A stretch of 64,000 nt of DNA, from contig JADKHS010000003.1 of the NCBI GenBank assembly GCA_016721605.1, positions 84,793 to 148,792 of the forward strand, in the 5' to 3' direction. How positions within the stretch are numbered: position 1 is the stretch's first letter; each line of letters opens with the position of its first letter. Source of the DNA: Nitrosomonadales bacterium (GTDB lineage: Bacteria > Pseudomonadota > Gammaproteobacteria > Burkholderiales > Gallionellaceae). Shown here in pieces: positions 11,200 to 21,155 of the stretch. The translations under genes were made by a program, and so were the position numbers. A model generated the notes under the pieces. The model worked only from the letters and a program-made list of their open reading frames with translations, did no database searches and was not told the DNA's origin.

Positions 11200-11268
11200 G
11201 GAGCAGGGTCAATAAATTAAGGTGCTAAAATCGCACAAATCCACGATTTAGGCAATCCAAAATCTATA

Positions 11269-12260
11269 ATGAAACGTCAACAACAGATTAAAACATGGCT
11301 GCATAGCAAATTTCCCGATAGTGCTTTCAATATTTCACCAGCTTCTGCCGATGCCAGCTTCCGCCGTTATTTTCGCGCTACATTCACCGACCACACACTA
11401 ATAGTGATGGATGCGCCACCCAAAAATGAGGATTGTCGCCCGTTCATCCATATCGCCCAGCTGTTTGGCACAGCAGGGGTACACGTGCCACAGGTGCTGG
11501 CACAAGATCTGGAACAAGGCTTTTTATTGTTAACTGACTTAGGCGACACCACGTACTTGCAAGCGCTGAATCCCGACAATGCACGCGAACTATACGGCGC
11601 CGCTACCGATGCATTGATCACTATTCAGCTAACGAGCCGCGAATTTGAACTTCCCCCTACGATCAAGCACTGCTTATGCGTGAAATGTACCTGTTTCCTG
11701 AATGGTATGTCGCTAAACATTTGCAGGTCACGCTGGACGATAAACAAAATGCAGCATTAGAAACTGTGTTTCAGCGCATCGTACAAAATAATTTGGCACA
11801 GCCACGGGTGTTTGTTCATCGTGATTACCATTCACGTAACTTGATGGTCAGTACACCTAACCCGGGTATTTTAGATTTTCAGGATGCAGTCTATGGGCCG
11901 ATTACATATGATTTGGCCTCGCTATTTAAAGATGCTTATATTCATTGGGAAGAAGCCGAAGTGCTGGATTGGCTAATTCGTTACTGGGAAAAAGCGCGCA
12001 AGTCTGGGCTGCCGGTACACAATGACTTTTCCGATTTTTTCCGGGATTATGAATGGATGGGCGTACAGCGGCATTTAAAAGTATTAGGCATCTTTGCGCG
12101 TCTGTATCACCGAGATAACAAGGATGGTTATCTGAAAGATTTACCGCTGGTGATGGATTATTTGCGTCGCGCTTGTGAACGTTACGTAGATTTAAAGCCG
12201 CTACTGCATATACTGGATATCCTGGAGAAAAAACAACCGGTCGTGGGGTACACTTTTTGA
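11269..12260 (+). CDS. amgK: Cell-wall amino-sugar 1-kinase (frameshifted)
   Basis: An aminoglycoside-phosphotransferase-fold kinase. Next to murU it is best read as AmgK, which phosphorylates the anomeric position of MurNAc and GlcNAc in murein recycling. The N-terminus (SADASFRRYFR) is typical; the catalytic loop VHRDYHSRNLMV and metal-binding LDFQDAVYGP lie in the second frame. The frames join at a C run at 11653-11657; adding one C gives LPPYDQALLMREMYLFPEWY. It starts 69 bases from the divergent lptD gene and overlaps murU by 4 bases (TTGA). Confidence 0.85.
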
Positions 12261-12877
12261 AAGCGATGCTGCTAGCTGCCGGACGTGGTGAACGCATGCG
12301 TCCGCTCACCGACCACACACCCAAGCCCTTATTGCAAGTCGGCGGCAAATCGCTCATTGTGTGGCATATCGAAAACATGGCCAGAGCGGGCATCCGCGAC
12401 TTGGTAATAAATCACGCACATCTCGGCAGTCAAATCGAAGCTGCGTTAGGAGATGGTGGCCAGTTCGGCGTACGCATCCGCTACTCAGCAGAAAATCCTG
12501 TTCTTGAAACCGCAGGGGGCATTGCTAATGCATTGCCGTTATTGGGTGATGCGCCGTTTGCCGTTATCAGCAGCGATATTTATTGCGACTATAATTTTGC
12601 TCAGCTTCCCGAACGTGCGGCTGCACTCAAAGCAAGCGGCGATACTGCACATCTGGTGTTAGCCAACAATCCTGCGCACCATCCCAACGGGGATTTTGGT
12701 TTAATCAGTGGCAGGGTAGTCAATAACACACCCGCATTTACTTTCAGTGGCATAGGAATTTACCAGCCCGGCTTATTCGCAAATATCCCAAGCGGCACCG
12801 TTGCACCTCTCGCACCGCTGTTACGCGCCCAAATTGTGCTTGGTAAAGTGAGTGGCGAACATTACAACGGTCACTGA
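12257..12877 (+). CDS. murU: N-acetylmuramate-1-phosphate uridylyltransferase
   Basis: MurU converts MurNAc-1-phosphate to UDP-MurNAc in the recycling route that bypasses de novo synthesis and fosfomycin inhibition. The nucleotidyltransferase signature is at the N-terminus (AMLLAAGRGERMRPLTDHTP KPLL). Further family segments are ENPVLETAGGIANALPLLG and the metal-binding SSDIYCDY. The length of 206 residues is slightly short for the family, and the C-terminus (EHYNGH) lacks the usual final helix, so a late frameshift is possible. The start is TTG at 12257, coupled to the amgK stop; an ATG four codons in is the alternative. Confidence 0.85.
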   Translation: MKAMLLAAGRGERMRPLTDHTPKPLLQVGGKSLIVWHIENMARAGIRDLVINHAHLGSQIEAALGDGGQFGVRIRYSAENPVLETAGGIANALPLLGDAPFAVISSDIYCDYNFAQLPERAAALKASGDTAHLVLANNPAHHPNGDFGLISGRVVNNTPAFTFSGIGIYQPGLFANIPSGTVAPLAPLLRAQIVLGKVSGEHYNGH

Positions 12878-12938
12878 CTAAATGTTAGAACGCCACAACG
12901 CCTTGAAAAACTCGACAACAAATTACGTTCACAACACA

Positions 12939-14252
12939 ATGCCACTCATGTTTAATACCTCTCTTTATGCCAACCACCGTAACCGCCTTATTAGCCAGAT
13001 GCAGCGCGGCATTGCTGTTATTCCCACCGCACCGGAAGTATTGCGCAATGGCGACGCGCATTATCCTTATCGTTTTGGTAGCTACTTCCACTACCTTACC
13101 GGCTTTGATGAACCGGAAGCCGTACTCGTACTGATTGCTGGCGCTGTCCCGCAGTCCATCCTGTTCTGTCGCGCGAAAGATATGGAGCGCGAAATATGGG
13201 ATGGTTTTCGCCACGGACCAGACGGTGCGAAAGAAAAATTTGGCTTCGATGCTGCATTTCCCATCGCACAACTAGATGAAAAGCTCACCGGACTGATGGG
13301 CAACCAGCCCGCGCTGTTTCATCCGCTTGGCGCCCATGCCCCGTGGGACGACCGCATTCTTGCGTTGCGCGCCTGTGTGCAGGCACAGGTGCGCAGCGGC
13401 GTAACCGCGCCAAATGAAATTCATGACATACGCATGCTGCTTGATGAAATGCGTTTAATTAAAGATAGTGACGAACTTGCCATTATGCGCCGTTCCGCCA
13501 CCATTTCTGCTGCCGCGCATATCCGCGCGATGCGCGCCACCCGTCCCGGCAAAATGGAATACGAAATCGAGGCAGAGCTGTTGCACGAATTTCGCAAAAA
13601 CGGTGCGCAAGCGCCCGCCTATACCTCAATCGTTGCCGGTGGTGCCAATGCCTGCGTGTTGCACTACATCAGCAACAATGCACAATTACAAGACGGTGAA
13701 CTATTGCTGATAGATGCGGCCTGCGAAGTCGATGGCTACGCTGCGGACATCACCCGTACCTTCCCGGTAAATGGCCGTTTCAATAGCGCACAAAAAGACA
13801 TCTATGAGTTGGTGTTGACGGCACAGATCGCCGCCATTGCAGCCGCACGTCCCGGCTCACACTGGAATGAACCGCATGACGCTGCCGTGCGCACGCTGGC
13901 GCAAGGCTTTGTCGACCTTAAACTATGCAATGGCAGCGTCGATGCTGTGCTGGAAAGCGGCAGCTACAAACGCTTCTACATGCATCGTACCGGCCACTGG
14001 CTCGGCATGGATGTACACGATGTCGGCTCATACAAACTGGACAATAATTGGCGCGCGTTGCAACCCGGCATGGCACTTACGATCGAACCAGGCTGTTATA
14101 TCCGTCCGGCAGATGATGTGCCGCAAGCATTCTGGAATATCGGGATCCGCATTGAAGATGATGTGGCTATCACTGCACTCGGCTGCGAAGTGCTGACCGA
14201 AGCCGTACCCAAAACTGTAACGGCTATTGAAGATTTGATGAGACAGCCATGA
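12939..14252 (+). CDS. pepP: Xaa-Pro aminopeptidase
   Basis: Aminopeptidase P removes an N-terminal residue preceding proline. The N-terminal domain contains YPYRFGSYFHYLTGFDEPEA. The pita-bread metalloprotease domain shows the metal ligands in LLIDAACEVDGYAADITRTF, HRTGHWLGMDVHD and TIEPGCYI. The frame is intact. The start at 12939 (MPLMFNTSLYANHRNRL) matches the family better than an upstream in-frame ATG at 12882. The gene overlaps ubiH by 4 bases. Confidence 0.9.
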   Translation: MPLMFNTSLYANHRNRLISQMQRGIAVIPTAPEVLRNGDAHYPYRFGSYFHYLTGFDEPEAVLVLIAGAVPQSILFCRAKDMEREIWDGFRHGPDGAKEKFGFDAAFPIAQLDEKLTGLMGNQPALFHPLGAHAPWDDRILALRACVQAQVRSGVTAPNEIHDIRMLLDEMRLIKDSDELAIMRRSATISAAAHIRAMRATRPGKMEYEIEAELLHEFRKNGAQAPAYTSIVAGGANACVLHYISNNAQLQDGELLLIDAACEVDGYAADITRTFPVNGRFNSAQKDIYELVLTAQIAAIAAARPGSHWNEPHDAAVRTLAQGFVDLKLCNGSVDAVLESGSYKRFYMHRTGHWLGMDVHDVGSYKLDNNWRALQPGMALTIEPGCYIRPADDVPQAFWNIGIRIEDDVAITALGCEVLTEAVPKTVTAIEDLMRQP

Positions 14253-15200
14253 ATGCACATTGCGACATCGCGATAATCGGGGGGGGGCCGGTTGGTACCG
14301 CGTTGATGCTCGCACTGCGCGACAGCGGATTGCAGATTGTCATGCTGGAAGCGCGCAAAATAGAACACGTGAACACTGACCCGCGTGCCTTGGCAATGTC
14401 CAGTGGCAGCCGTCAGTTACTGGAGAGACTCGGGGTGTGGCAGGGCATCACGCAAGTTTCGTTGATCAAGACCATCCACATTTCACAGAAAAATTCTTTT
14501 GGCCGCACCCTGTTACCTAGCCGATGGGGGAAAGTTGCTGGAAGCCGCCCATCCGCCAGAAATTCGCGATTACGGTCAAAGTGCCGTCATTGCACATGTC
14601 ACCTGCACCCATCCGCAGCCAGGCATCGCATTTGAGCGCTTTACTATGCAGGGACCGTTGGCACTGCTGCCGTTCAGGGACGGTTACGAACTGGTATGGA
14701 CTGCGGCACATGAAATGGCGCAAGAAATGCTGCACTGGAATGATGCCGCTTTCCTAGTCCAATTGCATCAACACTTCGGTGATCGGGTTGGAGAATTCTT
14801 AACTATCGGGAAACGCGCTTGCTTCCCTCTGCGGCTCAAGCGCGCGCCTGAAATCACGCTGCCGCACACAGTATTGATCGGCAATGCTGCGCAGACGTTG
14901 CATCCCGTGGCCGGCCAAGGTTTCAACATGGGTCTGCGCGACGCGTGGGAACTGGCGCAAGAGATTCTTAACTGCAAACCTGAGGCGCTCGGTTCAGATG
15001 CCATGCTTACCAGCTATCGCAAACAACGTCAGCTTGACCGCAATGCCGGCATACATTTCACCGATGGCCTGGTGCGTCTTTTCTCCAACGACCTGCTGCT
15101 GCTTAAATCAGGGCGCGCGGCTGCACTTACGGTACTGGACTGTCTGCCGGGCGCGAAAAAATTCGTAGCAAGACGCATGATGTTCGGAACTAACGGGTAG
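14249..15200 (+). pseudogene. ubiH: Ubiquinone-biosynthesis hydroxylase UbiH, internally deleted
   Basis: The FAD-binding N-terminus (IAIIGGGPVGTALMLALRD) and the C-terminal part (LIGNAAQTLHPVAGQGFNMG LRD) are clearly those of the UbiH/UbiF/COQ6 family. Near 14510 the frame changes, and the segment between SFGRTLL and LADGGKLLEAAHPPE is missing. That loses roughly 60-75 residues, including the end of the first FAD domain, so the total is about 310 residues instead of about 390. The loss is too large for a single-base error, so it is either a real deletion or an assembly collapse. Ubiquinone synthesis would need another hydroxylase if the gene is truly dead. Confidence 0.8.
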
Positions 15201-15350
15201 AGAACATAGCGGACAAAAAGTCCAAGAAAAGCAATCCGAAAGGACAAAACAAAACGGGCTGAACTTAACTTTTTGCACAGTCACACATATTTCGTAATTG
15301 GAATTCTGGAAATACGGTGCTTGTTCAGCGTAGCCTTAAGTTTCCATGGC

Positions 15351-16699
15351 TTAACGTTTGCCGGGCAACATGCCCTTCATGCCGCGCATCAATTTACCTA
15401 TGCCACCTTTGCTGAACATCTTCATCATTTTTTGCGTTTGTTCGAACTGGCTCAACAACTGATTAACATGCATCACCTGAACCCCCGCTCCGGCGGCTAT
15501 GCGGCGCTTACGTGAAGCTTTAATAAGTTCCGGATGGGAACGTTCTTGCATTGTCATTGAATTAATGATGCCTTCAGTGCGATTGATAGCGCGGTCGTCC
15601 ATCTTGGCGCTTGCCGCAGCCTGACCGAGTTGTGCGGGTAGCTTATCCATCAGAGCAGACATGCCGCCCATTTTGCGCATTTGCACGATTTGCATCTTGA
15701 AATCGTTGAGATCAAATCCGTGACCACTTTTGATTTTCTTGGCCAGTTTTTCAGCCTCGGCCTGATTAATCTCACGGTGGACATCTTCAATCAGTGACAA
15801 TACATCACCCATGCCCAACACGCGCGAAGCCATGCGCTCTGGGTGGAAAGCTTCCAAGCCATTGGGCTTTTCGCTCACGCCAACAAATTTGATCGGTTTA
15901 CCGGTGATTTGCCGTACCGACAAGGCCGCACCACCCCGCGCATCACCATCCAGTTTGGTGAGGATAATACCGCTTAGCGGCAACGCCTCGCCAAATGCCT
16001 TTGCGGTATTCACGGCGTCCTGACCAGTCATGGCATCCACAACGAACAGGGTTTCAATCGGATTAAGGGCAGCGTGTAATTGCTGAATTTCTTCCATCAT
16101 TGCGGCATTAATCGCAAGGCGACCAGCAGTATCCACAATCAGCACATCGTGGTGACGCTTGCGCGCGTAATCAAGCGCTGCCAATGCTATATCGCACGGC
16201 TTCTGGCTAATGTCAGAAGCGAAAAAATCAATTTCCAATTGCTGCGCCAAGATACGCAATTGCTCAATCGCAGCAGGACGGTACACGTCACAACTAACCA
16301 GCAGAATTTTTTCTTCATCTGCTCACGCAGCAACTTGGCAAGTTTTCCACTCGTGGTAGTTTTGCCTGCGCCCTGCAAGCCAGCCATCAGAATCACGACC
16401 GGCGGCACGGTGGTGAGATTCAACGCATCGTTGTGCTCACCCATCAGCTTAGTCAGCTCGCGATGTACGATACCGATCAATGCTTGTCCCGGCGTCAGGC
16501 TGCCCAACACCTCTGGTCCCAGCGCAGCCTGCTTTACCTGGGTAGTGAATTCTTTAACCACGGGCAGTGCCACGTCAGCTTCCAACAGGGCCAAGCGTAC
16601 TTCACGCAAGGCATCCTGGATGTTGCTTTCAGACAAACGCGCTTGTCCCCGCAGGTTTTTTATAACGCCTGAAAGACGTTGTGTAAGGTTGTCCAGCAT
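15351..16699 (-). CDS. ffh: Signal recognition particle protein Ffh (frameshifted)
   Basis: Ffh binds 4.5S RNA and signal sequences of nascent membrane proteins. The N domain starts MLDNLTQRLSGVIKNLRG, the G domain has GLQGAGKTTTSGKLAK and DTAGRL, and the Met-rich M domain ends KMMKMFSKGGIGKLMRGMKG. A single base is missing in an A run (T run on the plus strand, 16307-16312): adding it turns MKKKFCWLV into the expected MKKKILLVSCDVYRPAAIEQ. It is an essential gene, so the break is almost certainly a sequencing error. Confidence 0.93.
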
Positions 16700-16771
16700 G
16701 ATTTCACTCCTGTTTTCCGCAGCATTGGCTATAGTGTAGAATCCGTGAAGTCTAAAACATCCTGACTAAAA

Positions 16772-17584
16772 ATGTCGAATCTTCCGCTCTATGTAATCAC
16801 CTTTCTTGCGTACAGCGTGTTAGCGGTTTATTTTTGGCGTGCACAATCTGCCGGAAGTATAGATGTCTTAAACCGTGGAATGATTGGCCATGCTGTATTG
16901 CTACCGCTAGCACTCCATGCATACCTGCTGTATAGCAATCTATTTAGTGGGGGGGATCTGAACCTGGGGTTAATTAATGCGCTATCGTTGATCTTGTGGC
17001 TGACCATGCTGGTGTATTGGGTAGCACGTTTTTTTTACCCGATCGCCAGCCTGCAAACTTTAGTGTTGCCTTTGGCAGCAGGAGGTGCATTACTGCCAGC
17101 GCTGTTTCCTGCGGCCCATCCGCTAACGAACAATTTTTCATTTGTCCTTGAGGCGCATATTCTGGCAGCAATGCTCGCCTATAGTTTGTTCACCATTGCA
17201 GTGCTGCATGCGGGTCTGATGTCCCTGGTAGAAAAACGCCTGCACCATGCTACGCTACCGCGCGTGCTGCAAGGTTTGCCACCATTACTTACCATGGAAA
17301 CCTTACTATTCCGCATCATCGGCGCTGGCTTTGTTCTGCTTACTCTGACATTGGCGTCAGGCATTGTCTTTTCCGATCAGCTATTTGGCAAGCCGTGGCA
17401 ATTCAATCACAAAATGCTGTTCGGTTTCATTTCCTGGTGCGTGTTCGCAGTGTTGTTACTGGGCCATCATTATAGAGGCTGGCGCGGGCGTACTGCGGTG
17501 CGGTGGACAATGAGCGGCTTCATTTTTTTGCTGCTCGCCTATCTAGGCACAAAATTCGTGTTGGAAGTATTACTACATCGCTGA
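16772..17584 (+). CDS. CcsA/YpjD-like cytochrome c assembly family membrane protein
   Basis: A 270-residue protein with about eight predicted membrane helices, related to the cytochrome c assembly protein family. It begins in the membrane (LYVITFLAYSVLAVYF) and contains conserved histidine-bearing segments (LEAHILAAMLAYSLF, NHKMLFGFISW). Its position divergent from ffh and before the rpsP operon is the usual betaproteobacterial place for the YpjD-like inner-membrane protein. Whether it takes part in heme handling is not shown by the sequence. Confidence 0.75.
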   Translation: MSNLPLYVITFLAYSVLAVYFWRAQSAGSIDVLNRGMIGHAVLLPLALHAYLLYSNLFSGGDLNLGLINALSLILWLTMLVYWVARFFYPIASLQTLVLPLAAGGALLPALFPAAHPLTNNFSFVLEAHILAAMLAYSLFTIAVLHAGLMSLVEKRLHHATLPRVLQGLPPLLTMETLLFRIIGAGFVLLTLTLASGIVFSDQLFGKPWQFNHKMLFGFISWCVFAVLLLGHHYRGWRGRTAVRWTMSGFIFLLLAYLGTKFVLEVLLHR

Positions 17585-17596
17585 TGTCACAGTATT

Positions 17597-19056
17597 TTCC
17601 AATTCAGAAATGAGTCTGAACGAAGGGTTTTTAGTCTGAGTAAATTAACTTGTTCTGGTTCGATCTAGTTGATAGGTGCTTCTTCGTTTTGCCTTGTCGA
17701 TTTTATTTCTCAAGCCCGTTTTTTTATCGCCGCAGAGATGTCTTTAAACAGTTTTTTTCTTGCGTTGTTCAGTGCCAAGGCGGCATCATTGTCGCTCATT
17801 TCTGCTGCCCGCGCATTCAGTTGTTCGAGGGTTACTCCATCCTTCAGATACTGACTGGCCTCGGGTATTGATTTGAGTTTCTCATAAGGTGTCATCATGT
17901 CTTTGTAGCTGTATTTCTTTCGTTCTTTTCCCTTGGCATCTGTAATTGTCTCTGGAAAGAAACATGGCCGGTGGAAGTTGACATAAGGGTTGAGATAATC
18001 GGCGCAGAAAGCATTGACCAAACTGGCGCAGTATTGCGGGATATGCGCATAGCCCAGATGTTTGCGTACCACGGCGGCGTTCTTTGACTCCGCCAAGGCG
18101 TTATCGTTGGAATGCCGTGGCCGTGACTTGGTGAACTCGATCCGGAGCTTCTCCAACAGCTTTGCGACCTGATAATTGATGTACTCTGAACCGTTATCCG
18201 AATGGAACCCCAGGATGACAAACGGAAATCCATCCAGCAACTGCCGGATGACCGGCAGCAAATACGCCTCGCTGATCTTCTCGCAGGTGGCGACGAATTG
18301 CATCTGCGTCACACAGTCCACCGCGTTGATATGGTACACGCCTTTGACGCCATCCAGATCGCCTTGATGCACGCTATCTATGCGGATGTAGCCCGGCACT
18401 CCGTTTGGCTGCGGTGCACGGCGTTTGCCGATGGGAATGCCGGTGGGGGGCGCGTCTTGCTCCAGTGCCGCCGTTTGTTCTGGTACGGTGTGCTCCCGCG
18501 CAGGTTGCAAAGGTGGAAACCGAGATGCCCGCCAGCCGTTCAAAGCGCGCATCACCAAAAACCAAAAGAGCGCGTTCCATGAGCTTCTTGGTGGTGGACC
18601 CGGACAGCGTGTCATGCAGCACATCTATCTCGGCCAGCAAGAGCACGTCTGCTGCGGTGTAACGATAGGTGAAACCCTCGCTTGGGCGTACAGGGTTGTT
18701 TCGATAGCTTCCCATCCTTGCGGTATTGCCGTACCAATCGGGTTACTTGCTGGCGTGATAGCCCGGTCATGCGCTCGATATAGCGCAGTAGTATGCCCTT
18801 ATCTACCCGCCCGTGCGGAGCATAGCCAAACCGCTTGAGGACGCGTCCGATAAACTGGTTACGCCTTCTCTTTTGGAACCCGAAATATCACCTCCGATGT
18901 CCCGTCCAAAAATGCCTTGATCTGCACCAAGGTCTGTAGCTTTGCTTCTTCCATGTTGATCACCATGCTTCGCATAATGACCGACCCAGCAAATCAATTT
19001 CAGACTCATTTCATGTTGGAAATACGTCAACCTTTCAGACTCATTTCATATTGGAA
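17597..19056. mobile_element. Insertion sequence with integrase-type transposase
   Basis: The two ends share the inverted motif TTCCAAT..GAAATGAGTCTGAA: left copy at 17597-17620, right copy at 19034-19056. A second direct copy of the right-end motif lies inside at 18998-19022, giving doubled transposase sites on that side. Weaker matching (TnACAGnnTnTTCCAAT) may extend both ends outward by about ten bases. No convincing target duplication is seen. The element sits between the ccsA-like gene and rpsP, with its right end only about 80 bases before the S16 gene. Family assignment (IS481/ISNCY-like) is uncertain. Confidence 0.75.
17710..18966 (-). CDS. DDE integrase-core transposase of the IS (frameshifted)
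   Basis: The N-terminal part (MVINMEEAKLQTLVQIKAF, then KRFGYAPHGRVDKGILLRYI) contains a helix-turn-helix segment (MTGLSRQQVTRLVRQYRKDG). The integrase core follows with RIDSVHQGDLDG, a HSDNGSEYINYQV motif and the catalytic-Glu helix NDNALAESKN. The coding sequence runs through at least three frames, with changes near 18870, 18650 and 18490, so the copy is inactive or mis-sequenced. The C-terminal tail ends in basic residues. Confidence 0.75.
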
Positions 19057-19067
19057 GAGGCTGTCAC

Positions 19068-19097
19068 TTGCCATAACTCTGTAAAGTGTCGTAAAAT
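19068..19097 (+). promoter_or_regulatory. Probable sigma-70 promoter of the rpsP operon
   Basis: TTGCCA at 19068-19073 and TAAAAT at 19092-19097 are 18 bases apart, and the second hexamer lies about 40 bases before the rpsP start. It lies just outside the insertion sequence, so the operon appears to have kept a promoter despite the insertion. Confidence 0.5.
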
Positions 19098-19136
19098 CTG
19101 CGCCCTTTGGCATTTGCTAACGATAAAGTAGAAACT

Positions 19137-19391
19137 ATGGTTATTATTCGATTTGCACGTGGCGGCTCCAAGAATCGCCCGTTTTTTAATGTAGTTGTGG
19201 CCGATTCGCGCAATCGCCGTGATGGCCGGTTCATCGAACGCGTTGGTTTTTATAACCCCGTTGCCCCTGAAGGCCCTGAAGGCATGCGTATCCAACTGGA
19301 TCGCGTGGCTTTCTGGCAAGAGAAAGGCGCGCAATTAAGCGACGCCGTCGCCAAGCTGGTCAAGCGCGCTGGTGCCGCAGCAAAAGCATAA
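19137..19391 (+). CDS. rpsP: 30S ribosomal protein S16
   Basis: An 84-residue S16 starting MVIIRFARGGSKNRPFFNVV, which fixes the start at 19137 rather than the in-frame ATG ten codons upstream. DSRNRRDGRFIERVGFYNP is the family signature. It is the first gene of the conserved rpsP-rimM-trmD-rplS operon and is intact. Confidence 0.97.
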   Translation: MVIIRFARGGSKNRPFFNVVVADSRNRRDGRFIERVGFYNPVAPEGPEGMRIQLDRVAFWQEKGAQLSDAVAKLVKRAGAAAKA

Positions 19392-19404
19392 CCAATCAGA
19401 CTCC

Positions 19405-19926
19405 ATGATAGTTATGGGGCGCGTGGCAGGTGCGCAGGGAATTCTCGGCTGGGTAAAGATTAAAACTTACACTGAGTCCGTGGATAGTCTTGCTGACTTT
19501 CCCATTTGGTGGCTAGGTGACGAGAAGAATCCTTGGAGCGAGATAACTGTGGAGACCTTTGCTGTGCATAGCAAAGGCTTGGTCGCAAAATTCACCGGCA
19601 GCAACGACAGAACCACCGCCGAAAAATATAAAGGTTTGCTGGTGGCAGTACCACGCAGCAGCCTGCCTCAAATGCCTGAGGATCAATATTATTGGTCGGA
19701 TCTAATCGGGCTGACGGTGGTTAATCTCGCTGGCGAATGCCTGGGAGTGGTGGACAACCTTATGGATACCGGTGCTAATCAGGTGCTGTGTGTGCAAGAA
19801 AGCCCCTCCAAAAAAAATCGGGGGGAATTATTAATCCCGTTCATCGCCAGCGCAATCAAGCACGTGGACCTGACGGAAAAAGTAATACGTGTCGATTGGT
19901 CAACCGATTGGGCCGCAAAACACTGA
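19405..19926 (+). CDS. rimM: 16S rRNA processing factor RimM
   Basis: RimM binds S19 and helps 30S head maturation. The start MIVMGRVAGAQGILGWVKIK and the C-terminal PRC-barrel part (YYWSDLIGLTVVN..GELLIPFI) are typical. The ATG at 19405 is preferred because the conserved sequence begins there; an in-frame start at 19372 would overlap rpsP. Length is 173 residues and the frame is intact. Confidence 0.95.
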   Translation: MIVMGRVAGAQGILGWVKIKTYTESVDSLADFPIWWLGDEKNPWSEITVETFAVHSKGLVAKFTGSNDRTTAEKYKGLLVAVPRSSLPQMPEDQYYWSDLIGLTVVNLAGECLGVVDNLMDTGANQVLCVQESPSKKNRGELLIPFIASAIKHVDLTEKVIRVDWSTDWAAKH

Positions 19927-19935
19927 GTAGCGGCA

Positions 19936-20712
19936 ATGCACTTTGATGTAATTACGCTATTCCCGGAAATGTTCGACGCGATTACCCAGTATGGGGTAAC
20001 GCGGCGTGCGGCGGAGCAAGGCAAGCTTGTGCTCCGCACATGGAATCCGCGTGAGTTCACCATCGATAAGCATCGTTCCGTGGATGACCGGCCTTATGGC
20101 GGCGGTCCGGGAATGTTGATGTTGGCAGAACCACTAGCGCAGGCAATCGCAACAGCGAAACAAAGCCAAGCGCAAACTGGCGTGGTCAAAAGTTGTGTAA
20201 TCCACCTGTCACCACAAGGACGACAACTAACCCACGAAGTGGTGAAGGAGCTTTTGGAGCGGAATGATGGATTAATTCTGCTGGCAAGCCGTTACGAGGG
20301 TGTAGATGAACGGCTGATACGACAGCAGGTGGATGAAGAACTTTCCATCGGCGACTACGTGTTATCCGGTGGCGAGCTGGCAGCAATGGTACTGATAGAC
20401 AGTCTGGTGCGGCACTTGCCCGGTGTGCTGGGGGATGCCGAATCAGCACAGCAGGACTCGTTTGTAGCGGGCTTGCTGGATTGTCCGCATTACACGCGGC
20501 CAGAAATTTTTGAAGGCGAAGGAATACCGGAGGTTTTACTTTCCGGACACCACGCCGAGATAGAAAAGTGGCGGTTGAAGCAGGCGCTAGGACGGACCTG
20601 GCAACGCCGCCCAGATTTGCTGGCACAACGCCAGTTAACAAAACAGGAAGCTCGGCTACTGGCAGAGTACCAGCAGGAACAAGCATCCGTACAACAAGAG
20701 GAAATAAAATGA
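19936..20712 (+). CDS. trmD: tRNA (guanine-N1)-methyltransferase
   Basis: TrmD methylates G37 of tRNAs to prevent +1 slippage. MHFDVITLFPEMFDAITQYG, the VDDRPYGGGPGMLM loop and the knotted SAM site (SRYEGVDERLI, IGDYVLSGGELAAM) are all present. It is complete at 258 residues and overlaps rplS by 4 bases (ATGA). Confidence 0.97.
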   Translation: MHFDVITLFPEMFDAITQYGVTRRAAEQGKLVLRTWNPREFTIDKHRSVDDRPYGGGPGMLMLAEPLAQAIATAKQSQAQTGVVKSCVIHLSPQGRQLTHEVVKELLERNDGLILLASRYEGVDERLIRQQVDEELSIGDYVLSGGELAAMVLIDSLVRHLPGVLGDAESAQQDSFVAGLLDCPHYTRPEIFEGEGIPEVLLSGHHAEIEKWRLKQALGRTWQRRPDLLAQRQLTKQEARLLAEYQQEQASVQQEEIK

Positions 20713-21077
20713 ATCTTATCGCAATACTTGAACAAGAAGAAATTGCCCGTCTGGGAAAGGTAATCCCGAGCTTCGCCCCGGGCGATACTGTTATCGTCAA
20801 TGTGAACGTGGTCGAAGGTGAACGCAAACGCGTACAGGCTTATGAAGGCGTAGTGATTGCAAAGCGCAATCGTGGTCTGAATTCATCTTTCATCGTGCGG
20901 AAAATTTCCGCTAGTGAGGGCGTGGAACGTACCTTTCAAACCTATTCAACAGCCATCGCCAGTATCGAAGTAAAGCGCCGTGGTGATGTGCGTCGTGCCA
21001 AGCTGTACTACTTGCGTGACCGTTCAGGAAAATCTGCACGTATCAAGGAAAAACTCCCTAACCGCAAAGCAGTTTAA
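20709..21077 (+). CDS. rplS: 50S ribosomal protein L19
   Basis: The 122-residue L19 starts MNLIAILEQEEIARL and contains the signature GDTVIVNVNVVEGERKRVQ and IEVKRRGDVRRAKLYYLR. The ribosome site AGAGGAAAT lies within the end of trmD. It is the last gene of the operon and is followed by a strong terminator. Confidence 0.97.
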   Translation: MNLIAILEQEEIARLGKVIPSFAPGDTVIVNVNVVEGERKRVQAYEGVVIAKRNRGLNSSFIVRKISASEGVERTFQTYSTAIASIEVKRRGDVRRAKLYYLRDRSGKSARIKEKLPNRKAV

Positions 21078-21132
21078 ATCTGCAGTTAGCTCATTCTCAT
21101 TCGATTTAAAATGAGAATTGGCAAATTGATTG

Positions 21133-21155
21133 CCTCCGGCAAAACCGGAGGTTTA
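21133..21155 (+). terminator. Rho-independent terminator after rplS
   Basis: Perfect 7-bp stem CCTCCGG/CCGGAGG with loop CAAAA, followed by GTTTACT; about 55 bases after the rplS stop. The T tract is short, so strength is uncertain. Confidence 0.7.

Noticed and set aside
14249..15200. ubiH break as a simple sequencing error
   Set aside because: One base would not restore the missing 60-75 residues, so it is listed as an internal deletion instead.
16080..16739. A 219-codon open frame on the plus strand
   Set aside because: Antisense to ffh; no protein family likeness and no ribosome site.
17581..19070. TGTCAC on both sides of the insertion sequence as a target duplication
   Set aside because: The left and right copies align better as an outward extension of the inverted repeats (TnACAG), and they are not at equal distances from the ends as direct repeats.
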